From NCBI RefSeq assembly GCF_017916325.1, contig NC_090145.1, positions 116,001 to 180,000 on the forward strand: DNA of 64,000 bases, given 5' to 3'. Each line of letters opens with the position of its first letter. The first letter of the stretch is position 1. The position numbers were made by a program, and so were the translations under genes. Under the pieces are notes generated by a model. It made no database searches. It was given only the letters and a program-made list of their open reading frames with translations, and was not told the DNA's origin. The DNA is from Leishmania martiniquensis. Taxonomy: Eukaryota; Euglenozoa; Kinetoplastea; Trypanosomatida; Trypanosomatidae. Shown here one piece after another: positions 1 through 10,147 of this stretch.

Positions 1-1257
1 CTCGGCGAGGAGTCGCAAGCCCCGTGCAGCACAGGTGAGATGCAGCGCAGTTCAGAGCCGCCGCGCCTGTCGAACGAGGCGTCGCCATTGACCTCGTCGG
101 CGCAGCATATGTCATCACTCTCACCGCCCTCGTACCATAGCTCTGCTGCGCAATCGCTCTCAGCCCCCTCATCGTCCACGCGCTCTCTCTGCGGTGAAGG
201 CCCCGGTGATGCGGCTGCCGCGCCACGTCCTGACACAATATCACCGAAAGCGGCAGCGCAGAATGAGGAGGATAGCGCCAGCGCCCCTTCCAGCTCCCTT
301 TCTGGAAGGGCCCGTGGGGGTGGAGTGAGCGGCTCCGCACTGGAGCCTCGTGCGACGCCCATGCAGCGAGGGGCCCTCGAGGTGCTGCGTCACCGGCTCT
401 CTGAGATTGGCGCCCGCACCAAAAACCACCGTCGCCATCTGATAAGTGAGGTGCAGATGCATCTTGTGAAGTTTCGCCAGTCCCAGCAGCGACTCAAGGA
501 GTGGCAGGATATGGTGGCGCAGCTGGGCCGCACGCATCACCAGCTGCGCGGCCAGGTCGACGTCATTCACACCGTCTTGTCCGACACTGCAGCCCGACTA
601 GAGAAGGACAGCTTGACAGCCCAACGCGCAGGCTATGGCGAGCAACTGCTAAGGCTCAACGCCCTGCTGAAGGAGCGGTCGTACGAGATGCTGGAGTACT
701 ACATGGGCAACAGCGAGGACGTGGCGATGAACACCCTCTTTGACGCGAGCGCGGACGAGGAGCTGCGGGCGCTGCAGCGACCCCCGCCTTCCTCAGTGTC
801 AGAGGGAGGCGAGCTGACTCCTGCTCGGTCCCCCGGCCCAGCGTCTGCGTGCACTTCCACTACGCCGATGCGCCGAAGCACCGAGGTCATTGCTTATCGT
901 CCCCGCGACAACACCCTGTCGCCGTCAGCGTGCTCGCGCACGCCTGTGCGCGAGGCAGCAAGCAACGGATCCACAGTTGCAGCTGCACCTAGCAGCAGTA
1001 TCAGGAGTCGCAGTAGCGCTGACACGCCGCACTTCCATCGCAGCCGCTATGAGCTGGTTCGCCATCTGCAGCGCTGGGAGTCCGCGCTGCTGGCGGAGCG
1101 GCTGGCCATCTTGAAGGCTGCACACATGATGCCCGGCCCCTACAATGGGACAGAGGCTAACACAAAGCAGGTGGACGGTTTCAGTCCCACACACGCCTAC
1201 CAAGAGCTGCGTGCGCTGCTACTGCAGCCGAAGAACCCGGCTGCCCCGTCTGCGTAA
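1..1257 (+). CDS. Hypothetical coiled-coil protein, 5' truncated by window edge
   Basis: The first in-frame ATG is at 40, but the frame stays open back to base 1 with sense codons, so the true start may lie outside the window. From the ATG there are 405 residues. Residues 1-100 are Ser/Pro/Ala-rich and low complexity. Residues about 110-245 are predicted helical, with heptad-like spacing and many Gln, Arg, Leu and Glu residues. A second Ser/Pro-rich linker follows, then a short helical stretch at about 335-370 (HLQRWESALLAERLAILKAA). I see no catalytic motif, signal peptide or membrane segment. The layout suggests a structural or cytoskeletal protein, but I do not recognise the family. It ends with TAA at 1255-1257. 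Confidence is in it being a gene, not in a function. Confidence 0.65.
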   Translation, partial: LGEESQAPCSTGEMQRSSEPPRLSNEASPLTSSAQHMSSLSPPSYHSSAAQSLSAPSSSTRSLCGEGPGDAAAAPRPDTISPKAAAQNEEDSASAPSSSLSGRARGGGVSGSALEPRATPMQRGALEVLRHRLSEIGARTKNHRRHLISEVQMHLVKFRQSQQRLKEWQDMVAQLGRTHHQLRGQVDVIHTVLSDTAARLEKDSLTAQRAGYGEQLLRLNALLKERSYEMLEYYMGNSEDVAMNTLFDASADEELRALQRPPPSSVSEGGELTPARSPGPASACTSTTPMRRSTEVIAYRPRDNTLSPSACSRTPVREAASNGSTVAAAPSSSIRSRSSADTPHFHRSRYELVRHLQRWESALLAERLAILKAAHMMPGPYNGTEANTKQVDGFSPTHAYQELRALLLQPKNPAAPSA

Positions 1258-2011
1258 GCCTTTTTTTTTTGCTAGTGCCTCGTCCTTTTAAGCGCTCCGG
1301 TCTGGGTATCTCATCTTCTTCAACGCTGGCTGGGGAAGAGGGGGGGCACACATGCACACGCGCTGCTACAGTCGCGCAGAAAAAAAATGGTCATATCGGT
1401 GAAATTGGATGGTCACCGGCAGTGCCTGTGCCGAAAGCGCTGATGCTCGCGATGATGCTGCCTTGCAACCGTAACAAGTGCTGGTGGGCGTGTTGGTGAG
1501 TGCGTGTGCGTGTGTATGACTCGATGGGCGTCTTCCCCCGCTTGTGACGGTGTGCTAGTGAAAAGTTTGGGTGAGTGCGATACTGAGGTGAAAGAGAAGC
1601 AGGGGAGTGGAAGGGTGAAGGAAAAGGGGGCAGAGAGCGGGACTGGGTGGGGTGGGGCGGGAAGTTGCCCTCGTCCCTCTCACACGCACCCTCACGCTCT
1701 CTTTCTCTCCCTCCGTTGTTCGCGCTTCTGTCATGGGCGCGCGAAAGAGGCGAAGGGCGAAGGAAAGGGATGCGGTGTAGGGGAGAGGTACGCGAGCCCC
1801 CCTCCACACACACACACATACACACACTGCCCTTCCCCCTCCCACCCGCACTGTCCTCTATCTTCTCTGCTTGACTCCCCCACTCACCGCACCCCCGTTG
1901 CCTCCACTTTGAGTGTGTGTGTGTGTGATTTCCTCTCCCTGACACACGCACCGAGCACAAAACATACCACAAGCATACATACATATATATATATACGTCT
2001 TCGCAGCCACC
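1258..2011. other. Intergenic: 3' UTR and trans-splicing region
   Basis: There is no supportable gene here. It holds a poly-T run just after the stop codon, GT-rich and CA-rich microsatellites (about 1815-1845 and 1912-1928), pyrimidine tracts at 1830-1905, and a short TA repeat at 1981-1995 followed by CAG and ACC before the next ATG. Open frames across it translate to low-complexity repeats. Confidence 0.7.
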
Positions 2012-2893
2012 ATGCTTACGGCGCAGCTGTGTGGCTCTCGCGCCGCCACAGCCATGACAAGGTCTTGCCAACGTTTTCTGCGTCGACGGCGACAGCGGTC
2101 GGCCTGCCCTATGGCCTCCTCTGCCGTCGTTGAGACCGCCCTCGCGACGCAACGGGCGTGCAAAGGCGATTACGGCTTCAATGTGTTTCACAACTCAAAC
2201 CCACAGCACGGCGGCAGCTATGCCCGACACGAGCGGCGCATGCGCGAGGACGAAGTGGAGGATTTCTTGAAGTCCGTCAAACACTGGCGGCCTGTCTACG
2301 AGGACGTGGCCGACGGCGACCTCGCGGGTGCCGCGCGGGTCGTGGAGCCCGGCGATGGCGCCGCGGCGAACGCGTCGTCTCCGCCGGCCTTCGCCTCTGC
2401 CACGGAGCCGCCGACGCCGTCGCCCTCGCGCATGGGCGAGGAGGCCATCATGCGGGTCTTTCACTTTGAGACGTTTCGTGAGGCATACCTGTTCATGGGG
2501 CGACTGTGGGCCTTCTGCTATGGCACGGACAAATACCCGCACGTCACGTGGGAGGGGACGGCCATCACCGTCTACCTCTACTCGCCATCCTTTCGGGGCC
2601 TCAGCAAGCGAGAGGCGCGCGTGGCGGCGTTCTTGAATGACCAGTACAACATGACCCGGAAGAGCAAGTGGCAGCAGCGGCGTATCGTGGAGGGTATTGT
2701 GCGGAGGGCGACGGTGGAGGAGCTTCTTGGCGAGGAGGTGGCGGCGCACCTTGTGCACCGGCAGACCCTACGCTCAGCACCACTGCAGGAGATGAAAGAT
2801 GGACTGCGCAGCTGGCGCAGCGCCATTGGGTCACCGCTGCGCCGCCCCAGCAGCAGCGGCAATGATGGAGAAGGCGGCGCCACAGGAGCGTGA
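2012..2893 (+). CDS. PCD/DCoH-like protein (pterin-4a-carbinolamine dehydratase fold), probably mitochondrial
   Basis: The protein has 293 residues and starts at an ATG in a good context (ccaccATG). The first 35 residues are rich in Arg and Ser and poor in acidic residues, like a mitochondrial presequence. Residues about 145-215 align without gaps to the pterin-4a-carbinolamine dehydratase family: a helix with FETFREAYLFMGRLW, then ITVYLYS and GLSKREARVAAFLND. That family normally dehydrates 4a-hydroxytetrahydropterin. At the catalytic His-His-Pro the sequence reads Lys174-Tyr175-Pro176, and the later His (Thr-His in the family) is Pro, so dehydratase activity is unlikely. The C-terminal 80 residues are basic and not recognised. 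It may be a non-catalytic relative that binds protein or RNA in the mitochondrion. The fold call rests on a hand alignment. Confidence 0.68.
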   Translation: MLTAQLCGSRAATAMTRSCQRFLRRRRQRSACPMASSAVVETALATQRACKGDYGFNVFHNSNPQHGGSYARHERRMREDEVEDFLKSVKHWRPVYEDVADGDLAGAARVVEPGDGAAANASSPPAFASATEPPTPSPSRMGEEAIMRVFHFETFREAYLFMGRLWAFCYGTDKYPHVTWEGTAITVYLYSPSFRGLSKREARVAAFLNDQYNMTRKSKWQQRRIVEGIVRRATVEELLGEEVAAHLVHRQTLRSAPLQEMKDGLRSWRSAIGSPLRRPSSSGNDGEGGATGA

Positions 2894-3743
2894 GACAGGT
2901 GGCAAAGAGGAACGATGGGTGGCACTCTCTGCGTAGAGGGCTCTGTGCGTTCGACTACCTTTCTGCAGCCCCATCGCCGCTGGGTGCATGCCGCACCCGC
3001 TTGCCTCTCTTTCGGCATACTCCGCGTGCCGCCTTTCCTCTCTTGGCTCGCGGCTCCTCTGCGCGTCTTGTGTTTTTTTTGGGCCGCTCGTAGTCCACCA
3101 GAAGCGCGCTGGTGTACCACCAAGAGTCACACGAGTGAGACGTGAAGAGCGTGGAGGCTCGCGCACCCGCTGAGCCCGTGCTCTTTGCCTGTCTGCTTGT
3201 CTGCCTGCCTGTCTGTCTGTCTGTGTGTGTGTGTTTGTGTGTCTGTGCTCCGTAGTGCTTATCCTCGTCCGGGTATCAGCTGTCTCTGCTGTTTTCCACC
3301 CTTACTCACACTCTCATGAATGTTCGTATCTCTTGCCGTTTCCTGTGCGGTGCGCTTACTGTTGTGTGTGCTCTCTCTCTTCGCGTCTGTGTGTTGGTGT
3401 GTGTGCTCCATTGCCCAACACACACGAACACGGGCCAGTGACGGCATCGTAGCTTTGGAGGAACACACCTCACTTGACCTTGTATACACACTCGCCTCGC
3501 CCTGCCTTACCTCTGCCCCTTTGTAACACACCCGCACCAATTCAAAGACGAAGCACATGCGGTGAGCCGTATCTGCACAAAAACCTTCGCCACACACGTG
3601 CTATACCTCTTACTGCCAGGTTCTCCGTCACCGGACGTTCACCGATCGAGAGAGAGCGAGAGCACACACACACACGCACACAGGGTGTGTAAAACAATAA
3701 AAAAGTCGAGAGAAGGCAGCGGCGATCCGAAAGAGAAAGCACC
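2894..3743. other. Intergenic UTR region
   Basis: There is no credible gene. It contains alternating TGTC/TGTG repeats at about 3185-3245, pyrimidine-rich stretches up to 3530, and a pyrimidine stretch ending in an AG at 3618-3619 that could accept the spliced leader for the gene at 3744. An A-rich leader precedes that ATG. Confidence 0.65.
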
Positions 3744-4133
3744 ATGCCAAGGCCAAACTTCAACGATGTCATTCACAGCCGCCCCTTTCCCCTCACACTG
3801 ACGGTCCTGAACATTCTCGGCTCCTTCGCCTGCGGCACCTATACGCTCTTCCTGTTTATTACGCACAGATACCATGACATTCGCACCTTCGCCGCGCTCC
3901 TCTACCTGCTGGGGTTTTCGATAGTGATCCCCTCGGCGGAGTTGGGATTGATGAACCACCCGCTTCTAGCAGGCGTTGCCCGTTTTATCGTCGCACCTAT
4001 CGGCCGCGCCTTCCTGTGCATCTTCATGGGCGGTGTGATCCTCGGCAATGGCATCGGCGGCTGGATTGTGGGCATTTACCTCTTGGCCATCGGCGTTCTC
4101 AACATCAGTGCGGCGTGCATCCTGAAGACTTAG
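3744..4133 (+). CDS. Small four-span membrane protein, COPI-associated protein-like
   Basis: The product has 129 residues starting MPRPNF, with the ATG in an ACC context. Four hydrophobic spans are visible at about 17-38, 46-66, 80-103 and 106-126, with a short cytosolic N-terminus and very short loops. Length, span count and the Gly-Arg-Ala-Phe/Gly-Gly motif at the start of span 3 (IGRAFLCIFMGGVILG) resemble the COPI-associated protein family. Those are small Golgi/early secretory membrane proteins, related in topology to yeast Tvp15. The family call is from pattern memory only. No signal peptide is expected because the first span acts as the anchor. Alternatively it is an unrelated tetraspan protein. 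The neighbouring genes give no clue, because gene order within a polycistronic unit rarely follows function. Confidence 0.6.
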   Translation: MPRPNFNDVIHSRPFPLTLTVLNILGSFACGTYTLFLFITHRYHDIRTFAALLYLLGFSIVIPSAELGLMNHPLLAGVARFIVAPIGRAFLCIFMGGVILGNGIGGWIVGIYLLAIGVLNISAACILKT

Positions 4134-5531
4134 GCACGCGACACTCGTGTCGCCGGTCTCAGCGGCGGTAGCGGCCTCGCCCAAAAAGGGGGTTAGAGGA
4201 TTCAGAGGGGGCGGGGGCGGAGCCGCGGGTGATGCATGGGGAGCGGAGCGACTTCATGGGCGCTCGGCTGTAAGGCCATTTCTTTCGCCCTGCATGGCCA
4301 GCATCCATTCCTGCACGCTTTCTCCTGCCGCCGACAGTCGACGCACCACGCACACAGATCGAACTCATTGCCCCTTTTTTGCTGTCTGCGTTCTTTTTTT
4401 TCTTTGTTTGGCCCCTTCAGGCTGCCGTGGCTTCTTTGGCTCTCTCCCCCCTTCGCCACATCCCCACGCCTCTTTCCCTCCCTCGACTTTGTGATTGTGT
4501 GTGTTGATGAAAGGCACTGCACCCCCTTTTCGGTGTGGCTCTCTGCCTCACGTGTCTCTTCCGGCTGGCCTCGAGAGGGGAAGGCGAGGGGCTGGGACAC
4601 GCGTTGAAGGGAGAAGTCGCGGCTTCTTGATGTTCCTCTGCAGAGTACCGGCGGGTTGTTCGTCGTTCCACCTTCATGTGCCCCCCCTCCCACCCACTTC
4701 CTCACGCTCTCCCCCTGCGGCAATGTCTATGTCGCCCCGGCGAGTAGCAGCAGCGGACTGGGGGCGCGTCTGCAGATGTATCCGCGGGGCGTGAGAGGCC
4801 GAAAGCCCGTTAGACGGCTACGCCTTGGGCGTCTGCTTGGGTGGATCGAGCGGCAGACAGGCGGGGGCGGGAAAAGAGGCCAGTGGAACTGACGGTAGTG
4901 ATCGAGGGGCTTCATCCGTCTCCCTGCCCCCTTGCGCTCGGTTGGTGCCCCACGCTGCTGCCAGTGCTGCCGCTGGAGAAGTGCCGACGCCACGTTTTAA
5001 TGGCGGCGATTTCATCTCTGTTTAGGTGCGCGTCTGGTTGTGTAAGTGTATGTGTGTGCGCCGTACACAACGACAAACAATTGAGCGAGCCCTCGCTCAC
5101 AAGGGAAAGCATACGGAGCACAATGAGTGCCGACCCTATACTGTGCGCCATGCCCAACGGGGCGTATCAGGGCCCGTCCGCAGGAGAGGCAGCAACAGGA
5201 TTGGCCCCTCCGCTCTCTCCCTGCCCTGTATGTATACATACCTATATGTCTATGCGTATGTGTGCTGTCCCCCCTCATCACATAGACGTGTGTGCTCATG
5301 TGCGGACGCGTGCTGCCATTGAACCTTCTTCGCTTCGACTGTGTACTTCTCTCTCCCCCTCTCCACCATCACCCACACACACGTCGTCCGTAACAATACA
5401 CACACACACACACAGAGACAGACAGACGCAGACGCGCCTCCGTGCACAGCGGCAACATCGTTCCAGCGCACGCATCGCTGTTCTTTTTGCGTTAACCGCA
5501 GAAGCGGCAACGGCTGTTGGAGTGCGATAGA
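4134..5531. other. Intergenic UTR region
   Basis: About 1.4 kb without a supportable gene. The first 400 bases are G/C-mixed 3' UTR sequence. From 4370 on there are T and C tracts. Towards the end a pyrimidine tract (5344-5372) and a CA repeat (5398-5413) lead to an AG. Short open frames are low complexity. Confidence 0.65.
5341..5415 (+). promoter_or_regulatory. Candidate spliced-leader acceptor for the REX1-like gene
   Basis: A pyrimidine tract (CTTCTCTCTCCCCCTCTCC) and a CA repeat are followed by the first downstream AG at 5414-5415. That would give a 5' UTR of 116 nt before the ATG at 5532. Confidence 0.5.
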
Positions 5532-8441
5532 ATGCCTTCCTCTTATGCTTCAGGCGCCCCCTCCGATGCGCCCGACAACGAGGGGGCGCACGCTGCGCGT
5601 TGCACGCGGTCCCCATCCTCCCGGTCTTCCTCCGCCAGTGGAAGTCAACGCAGGAGCCACAGTTTGCCGTCTGCGTCGACACGGTCGGGGAGCCCCGTCA
5701 TCGTTGGCGCCACGTCATCAGCTCGCACAGAAGGCACTAAGAGGTCTCGGCGTAAGAAAGCGCGGCAGGAAACGGACGCCGTCAGGGCGGCGACGACATC
5801 AAACGCGCAGTCACCGCAACCGCGCGACCCCCACCTGCTAGGCCATGCGGCTGCCGCGCCAAGCCTGTTGGGGCAGGCTTTCTCCGAAGTGGAGCTGCAG
5901 TTCCAGCTTGAGCAAGACCGTGCGCAGCGATCCACGCTTACCCCGCGCGACATCGCCAACCTCATCCTCTGGAGCGTGCCGACACCCGTCCCCATCATCG
6001 AGTCGCCACGCATTTTCTTTATCAAGAACAAATCGCGCGTACGTAACACCGTCGTAGTCTATGTGAACGGCTGGTCGTATGATGAGATGCTGTGCACCGG
6101 CGTTGGTCTCCCGCGAGCGCGTGGTGAGGCGCACTGTGGCAGCGTTCCCCGTGGGGAAGGAACTGTATCACACTTGACAGCTGGGGAGGCCAGCACGACG
6201 GCGCACGCTGCGGAGAGCACCACAGCAGTGACCAATGCGAGGGGGGCCGATCAGGGCGATCCGGCTGCGCACTGGGTCAAAGAGCTTTGCGGCGCGATGC
6301 TGAGCCCGGTGCGCGAGGGTCGATGCTGGGCGCGCTCGGGCCGAGGAGCGGGCTGTACTGGCGGAGTGCAGTACTGCCCGCTCTTTATTCCAAGTACCCG
6401 CAACGAGCTAGAGAAGGACCTGTGGTGGCGCAACGACGCCCCGCGCCGACCGGGGACCTCTTCGGCCGCCACATCCGCATCACCGGACCACTGCCGCCCA
6501 CGAGGCCGTCGCATCGGCGGGGTCGGGGAGGCGATGGATGCCGACCGCACGAACCCCGCCGTCGAGGATGCCCGTGGCGTCGGCTCCATGTTCCAGCAAG
6601 CGATGCAGGTCCATGCGAAGGGTTCAGGCTCCGGCGACGGCGCGGCCTCTGCGGAGAGCTCGCCTACGGCCGCCTCACCGCGGGCGCCGGCCTCACCCAC
6701 CTTGTCGTCGGCCACCTTCCAGCAGCATGCGCACCTCTGGAAGAATACAACTCTTCTCCGGCAGTACGCCTTGCACCTTCCGGAGCACACGGCTCAGCTG
6801 CAGGAGTTGGGCTTCACCCTCGCGCCTCCAGAGGAGTTGACGGACGCCGCCGCCGCAGAGGGCAGGGACGCCGGGGCGGATGAAGAGGCGACGGCCCCGC
6901 AGAACCACGGCAGAGAAGAGGGAGCGGAAGAGGCGGTATGGCTCAGTTTCGCAGCGCCTGCCACTGCTGAAGCAACGAGCGGCATCGCATCGGCAACGGT
7001 AGCGGCGAAGGTTGTCGCCTTCGACTGCGAAATGGTACAGGTAGAGGGCGGTGAGAGTGCGCTGGCTCGCGCGACGGTGCTAGATGTACTCACGGGCGGC
7101 GTTGCACTGGACATGCTTGTCAAGCCGCGTCAGCGCGTTACGGACTACCGAACTCGCTTCAGCGGCATTGACGCGGCGACGCTTGATTCGGTCTCGAACA
7201 CCCTTGCAGAGTGTCAGCACGCGCTACGGCGCATCATCGACACAGAAACCTTCGTCGTCGGGCACAGCCTGGAGAACGACTTCAAGGCCTGCAAGTTCAT
7301 TCCTAACTGCTACGTGCTCGACACCACGTGGCTGTTCCCACATCCGGCGGGGCTGCCGTACAAGAACGCCTTGCGTTTCCTTGCACAGCGCTACCTCCAA
7401 CGGCGCATCCAGCAAGGCTCGCACGACAGCGCCATCGACGCCCTGGTGAGCGCCGAGCTGACGCAGCTGAAGCTAATAAACGGCCCTTCTTTCGGCTTAC
7501 GACCGCGCGTGAGCGTTTTGGGCCTCATCGCCGAAGCGGCTGGCAGTGGTGTCGATAACGTCAGCGGAGGGAACGGGCTGAAAAGGCGAGCTGGGGCAGG
7601 GCCGACTATTCAGCTTCACCTCTTCGATGACGCCGTCAGCCTCAGCTCTCTCCTACCCGCCCCCCAGAGGAGCAGCGCTGCCTCTACGACGCACGGAGCG
7701 GCCAGTGGCGACACGGAGTCGAGCGCACCTCCCGCATCTTCTGCCAACTCCGGTCGTATTGATGCCGTGCCCGTGCGCCACGACGAGGACGGGATGCGCA
7801 AAGCTGTGCGTGCGCTGCGGCGCCGTGCGAGTCAGCTGGCCTGCGAAGCCGCCGCGGCTGTCAACGGCGCTAATGAAAGCGGTATGGAAACGGAGACGCA
7901 GAGCTTTGCTCTGTTCTGGGTTCAGCTGACGCAGACAAGGGTGTGTGTGGTTCAGCCGCCAACGCCGCCCCCTGCCGTGGAAGCAGAAGCGAAGAGCGCG
8001 AATGCCGGGAGCCCAGCGCGCGCTGGCGACCCTGGCAGCTGTGACACGAGCTCGGCTTACACGTCGGAGCCTTTCCGCACGGTCCACGACACGAACCGAC
8101 GTGTGCTGCGCATCATCGAGGCGTGCCCAGATGAGACGCTCATCGTCGTGCTGACGGGCCGCTGCGATGGGGAAGCTGGAGGAAACCACTTCTCGCGAGC
8201 GCAGGGCACCTGCTTTGCATTCGTCAAGGACGGCAGCGCCCCTGGCCCGCGCGCAGAGGAACTGGCTAAGGTGACGGACGAGAACAGCGCGAGCGCACTG
8301 CTGCGTGCGTTGGCCGCACCCAATGCCCCTCATGACACGCCGCTGCAGTGCCCGAGTGCTCCGGCGACGGCTGCAGCACCGCATGATGTGGAGAGCAAAA
8401 CTGCTATGGATAGCACACTTCCCGCCTGCCAGCAGCAGTAA
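5532..8441 (+). CDS. REX1/Rnh70-type 3'-5' RNA exonuclease (DEDDh family)
   Basis: The product has 969 residues. The start is the first ATG, although the frame extends 15 bases upstream through a TTG. The DEDDh exonuclease core spans about 490-650 and looks intact: AFDCEM supplies Asp498 and Glu500, GHSLENDF supplies Asp583, and SHDSAIDA supplies His631 and Asp636. Before the core, residues about 135-185 (ANLILWSVPTP, then VVVYVNGW) resemble the N-terminal module of Rnh70/REXO5-like enzymes. Those trim 3' ends of structured RNAs such as 5S rRNA and tRNA precursors in the nucleus. The N-terminal 120 residues are Ser/Arg-rich with a basic cluster (KRSRRKKARQ) that could be a nuclear signal. The linkers at 190-420 and 690-760 are low complexity, and the C-terminal 200 residues are unassigned. 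Family call is strong, substrate is inferred. Confidence 0.87.
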   Translation: MPSSYASGAPSDAPDNEGAHAARCTRSPSSRSSSASGSQRRSHSLPSASTRSGSPVIVGATSSARTEGTKRSRRKKARQETDAVRAATTSNAQSPQPRDPHLLGHAAAAPSLLGQAFSEVELQFQLEQDRAQRSTLTPRDIANLILWSVPTPVPIIESPRIFFIKNKSRVRNTVVVYVNGWSYDEMLCTGVGLPRARGEAHCGSVPRGEGTVSHLTAGEASTTAHAAESTTAVTNARGADQGDPAAHWVKELCGAMLSPVREGRCWARSGRGAGCTGGVQYCPLFIPSTRNELEKDLWWRNDAPRRPGTSSAATSASPDHCRPRGRRIGGVGEAMDADRTNPAVEDARGVGSMFQQAMQVHAKGSGSGDGAASAESSPTAASPRAPASPTLSSATFQQHAHLWKNTTLLRQYALHLPEHTAQLQELGFTLAPPEELTDAAAAEGRDAGADEEATAPQNHGREEGAEEAVWLSFAAPATAEATSGIASATVAAKVVAFDCEMVQVEGGESALARATVLDVLTGGVALDMLVKPRQRVTDYRTRFSGIDAATLDSVSNTLAECQHALRRIIDTETFVVGHSLENDFKACKFIPNCYVLDTTWLFPHPAGLPYKNALRFLAQRYLQRRIQQGSHDSAIDALVSAELTQLKLINGPSFGLRPRVSVLGLIAEAAGSGVDNVSGGNGLKRRAGAGPTIQLHLFDDAVSLSSLLPAPQRSSAASTTHGAASGDTESSAPPASSANSGRIDAVPVRHDEDGMRKAVRALRRRASQLACEAAAAVNGANESGMETETQSFALFWVQLTQTRVCVVQPPTPPPAVEAEAKSANAGSPARAGDPGSCDTSSAYTSEPFRTVHDTNRRVLRIIEACPDETLIVVLTGRCDGEAGGNHFSRAQGTCFAFVKDGSAPGPRAEELAKVTDENSASALLRALAAPNAPHDTPLQCPSAPATAAAPHDVESKTAMDSTLPACQQQ

Positions 8442-10147
8442 GCCGTGGCGGCCGAGGTAGGATAACCTCTCATGTGCATCAGCCTTTTCGGGGCGACTGC
8501 CGCCCTGTGCCGAGCTCCATTTTTCATGCTCACTCCCACGCCCGCTGCCCCGCCCCGCCCCCCCCCCACGCCCTCGGCTCTCTCTCCTCCTCATCAAGCA
8601 GTGGAACACGTGAGGCCATGGGTGGCGGCTGAGCATCTCCTGCCTCCTCGCGGTGAAAGAGAGGGGACAGCAGTAACATTAAAAGCAGGTGAGAAAAAAA
8701 AGAGATTTCGCGCGGCAGGGAAGGAGAGGGGTCTCACTCAGCACACTGCGCGCTTAGCCGTTCCTCCCTCCATCTCCTTGCCTGCCTTTCACCGGTTTCG
8801 GATGAAGCGCGCGCTACCGAGGTCGGCGGCGTATCTGAACGCCTGCTGATGTGCCGGTATGAGCCCCTCCATCCCCGAATTGGAGCCCTCTCTGCGACCC
8901 TGTTGATTCTCACTGGTGCCGGCGGCATCTGCTCGGCTCACTGAAGACTTTTTGAGGGGAGAGGGGCAGTTGAGTGTGTGCGGTATCGCCAGGGGCCCGA
9001 CGCTCAACTCTCTCTCTCTGTGAGTGTGGTTGTGTGTGTGTGTGTGTGTGTGTGCTGTGGGGGGTGGGGATGGTGGTGGCGCCAAGCAGCCCCTCCCCTG
9101 CCACTGCAGAGCCACTTGTGGCGGCGACGCAGGGCTGTGTGCGCACAGCGTAGGGAAGTCAGAGCGATGCACCGCAGCAGATGTTGGCGGCCAGGGCGTG
9201 GATGGCGCGGTGCTGGAGCGACGCGCGACTGTGTGCGCACATCTGTACCGCCCGTATGGCGTGCGGCACCTGAGCGTGACGCGGGCGCGTCTCTGCCGGG
9301 CCGTGCTCAGCTCAGTGGCGCGAAGGTGCCTGAGCCGCCCCTCCGAGAGGGATGCGCCGGGCGGCGGCCACCATCATGGGTGCGGTCGTGCGCTGACCTT
9401 CGAGGCGGTGGTGGGTAAGGGCTCGCGCGGGGGGAGGGCGAGCATCGAGGACGGAGCCGGCGCATTGCTGTGACGCGACTCCTAGCGCTGCTTCGCACCA
9501 CCGCGAGGCGACACGGGCCTGTATGTGTGTGACGGACGCGGCGGCGGGCGGGGCTGCACTTCATGCTCTGTGCGCTGCAGAAGAGAGGGACGTTGATCGT
9601 AAATAATTTCTTCGGTTTTCTGCTGTCCGCTCTGTGGTGGGCATCCCACGCTGTCATTGCTCATCGTGGTGGTGGTGCCGCACACCGCCACCACCACCGT
9701 TTTCTCTCTCCCTGTGTAAGTGTATGAGAGGGTGGTGTCGTGGAATGCAGTCACACACACACACAGAAGAGATAACACAGCTTCCTGCAGAGTCGTCGAC
9801 CCGCTGTCAGACATCGAGACGGGTTTCGCGGTGAAGACGCAGTTTGCTGTCCCGTCGTCACTCCGTTCGTGACAGTCGCCGCACTTCTTGTGCATCACTG
9901 CTCGCCTCTGTACACCCCTTCGCGTGTCTTGGCGGTGGTGGAAAGGCCGGCGGGGGCTGCCGATGCATTCGTCCTCCCTATTCTCCTGTCACCCCCTCCC
10001 TCTCATCCCTCACGCCTCTTGTCTTCGGTGACGTGCCAAGGGCCTCAGCCCTTGCTCTCGCTGGCCCGTCTTCCGCTCTATCCCTCCTTCCAAGATCACC
10101 GTCATTATTCGCGCTGTCCCTGCTCCACGGATTCACATCTACGTGCC
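8442..10147. other. Intergenic: UTRs with (TG)n repeat and a GC-rich block
   Basis: About 1.7 kb with no supportable gene. A pure (TG)12 repeat lies at 9031-9054. From about 9090 to 9480 the texture changes to GC-rich mixed sequence with few pyrimidine runs, unlike its surroundings (see findings). Pyrimidine tracts return from 9960. The open frame running into the next gene from 9869 starts at GTG and encodes leader-derived low complexity, so it was not used as the start. Confidence 0.65.
9970..10040 (+). promoter_or_regulatory. Candidate spliced-leader acceptor for the giant protein gene
   Basis: A long C/T tract (9975-10027) is followed by the first AG at 10039-10040. That would give a 5' UTR of 107 nt and places the ATG at 10148 as the first in-frame start. 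Confidence 0.5.
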
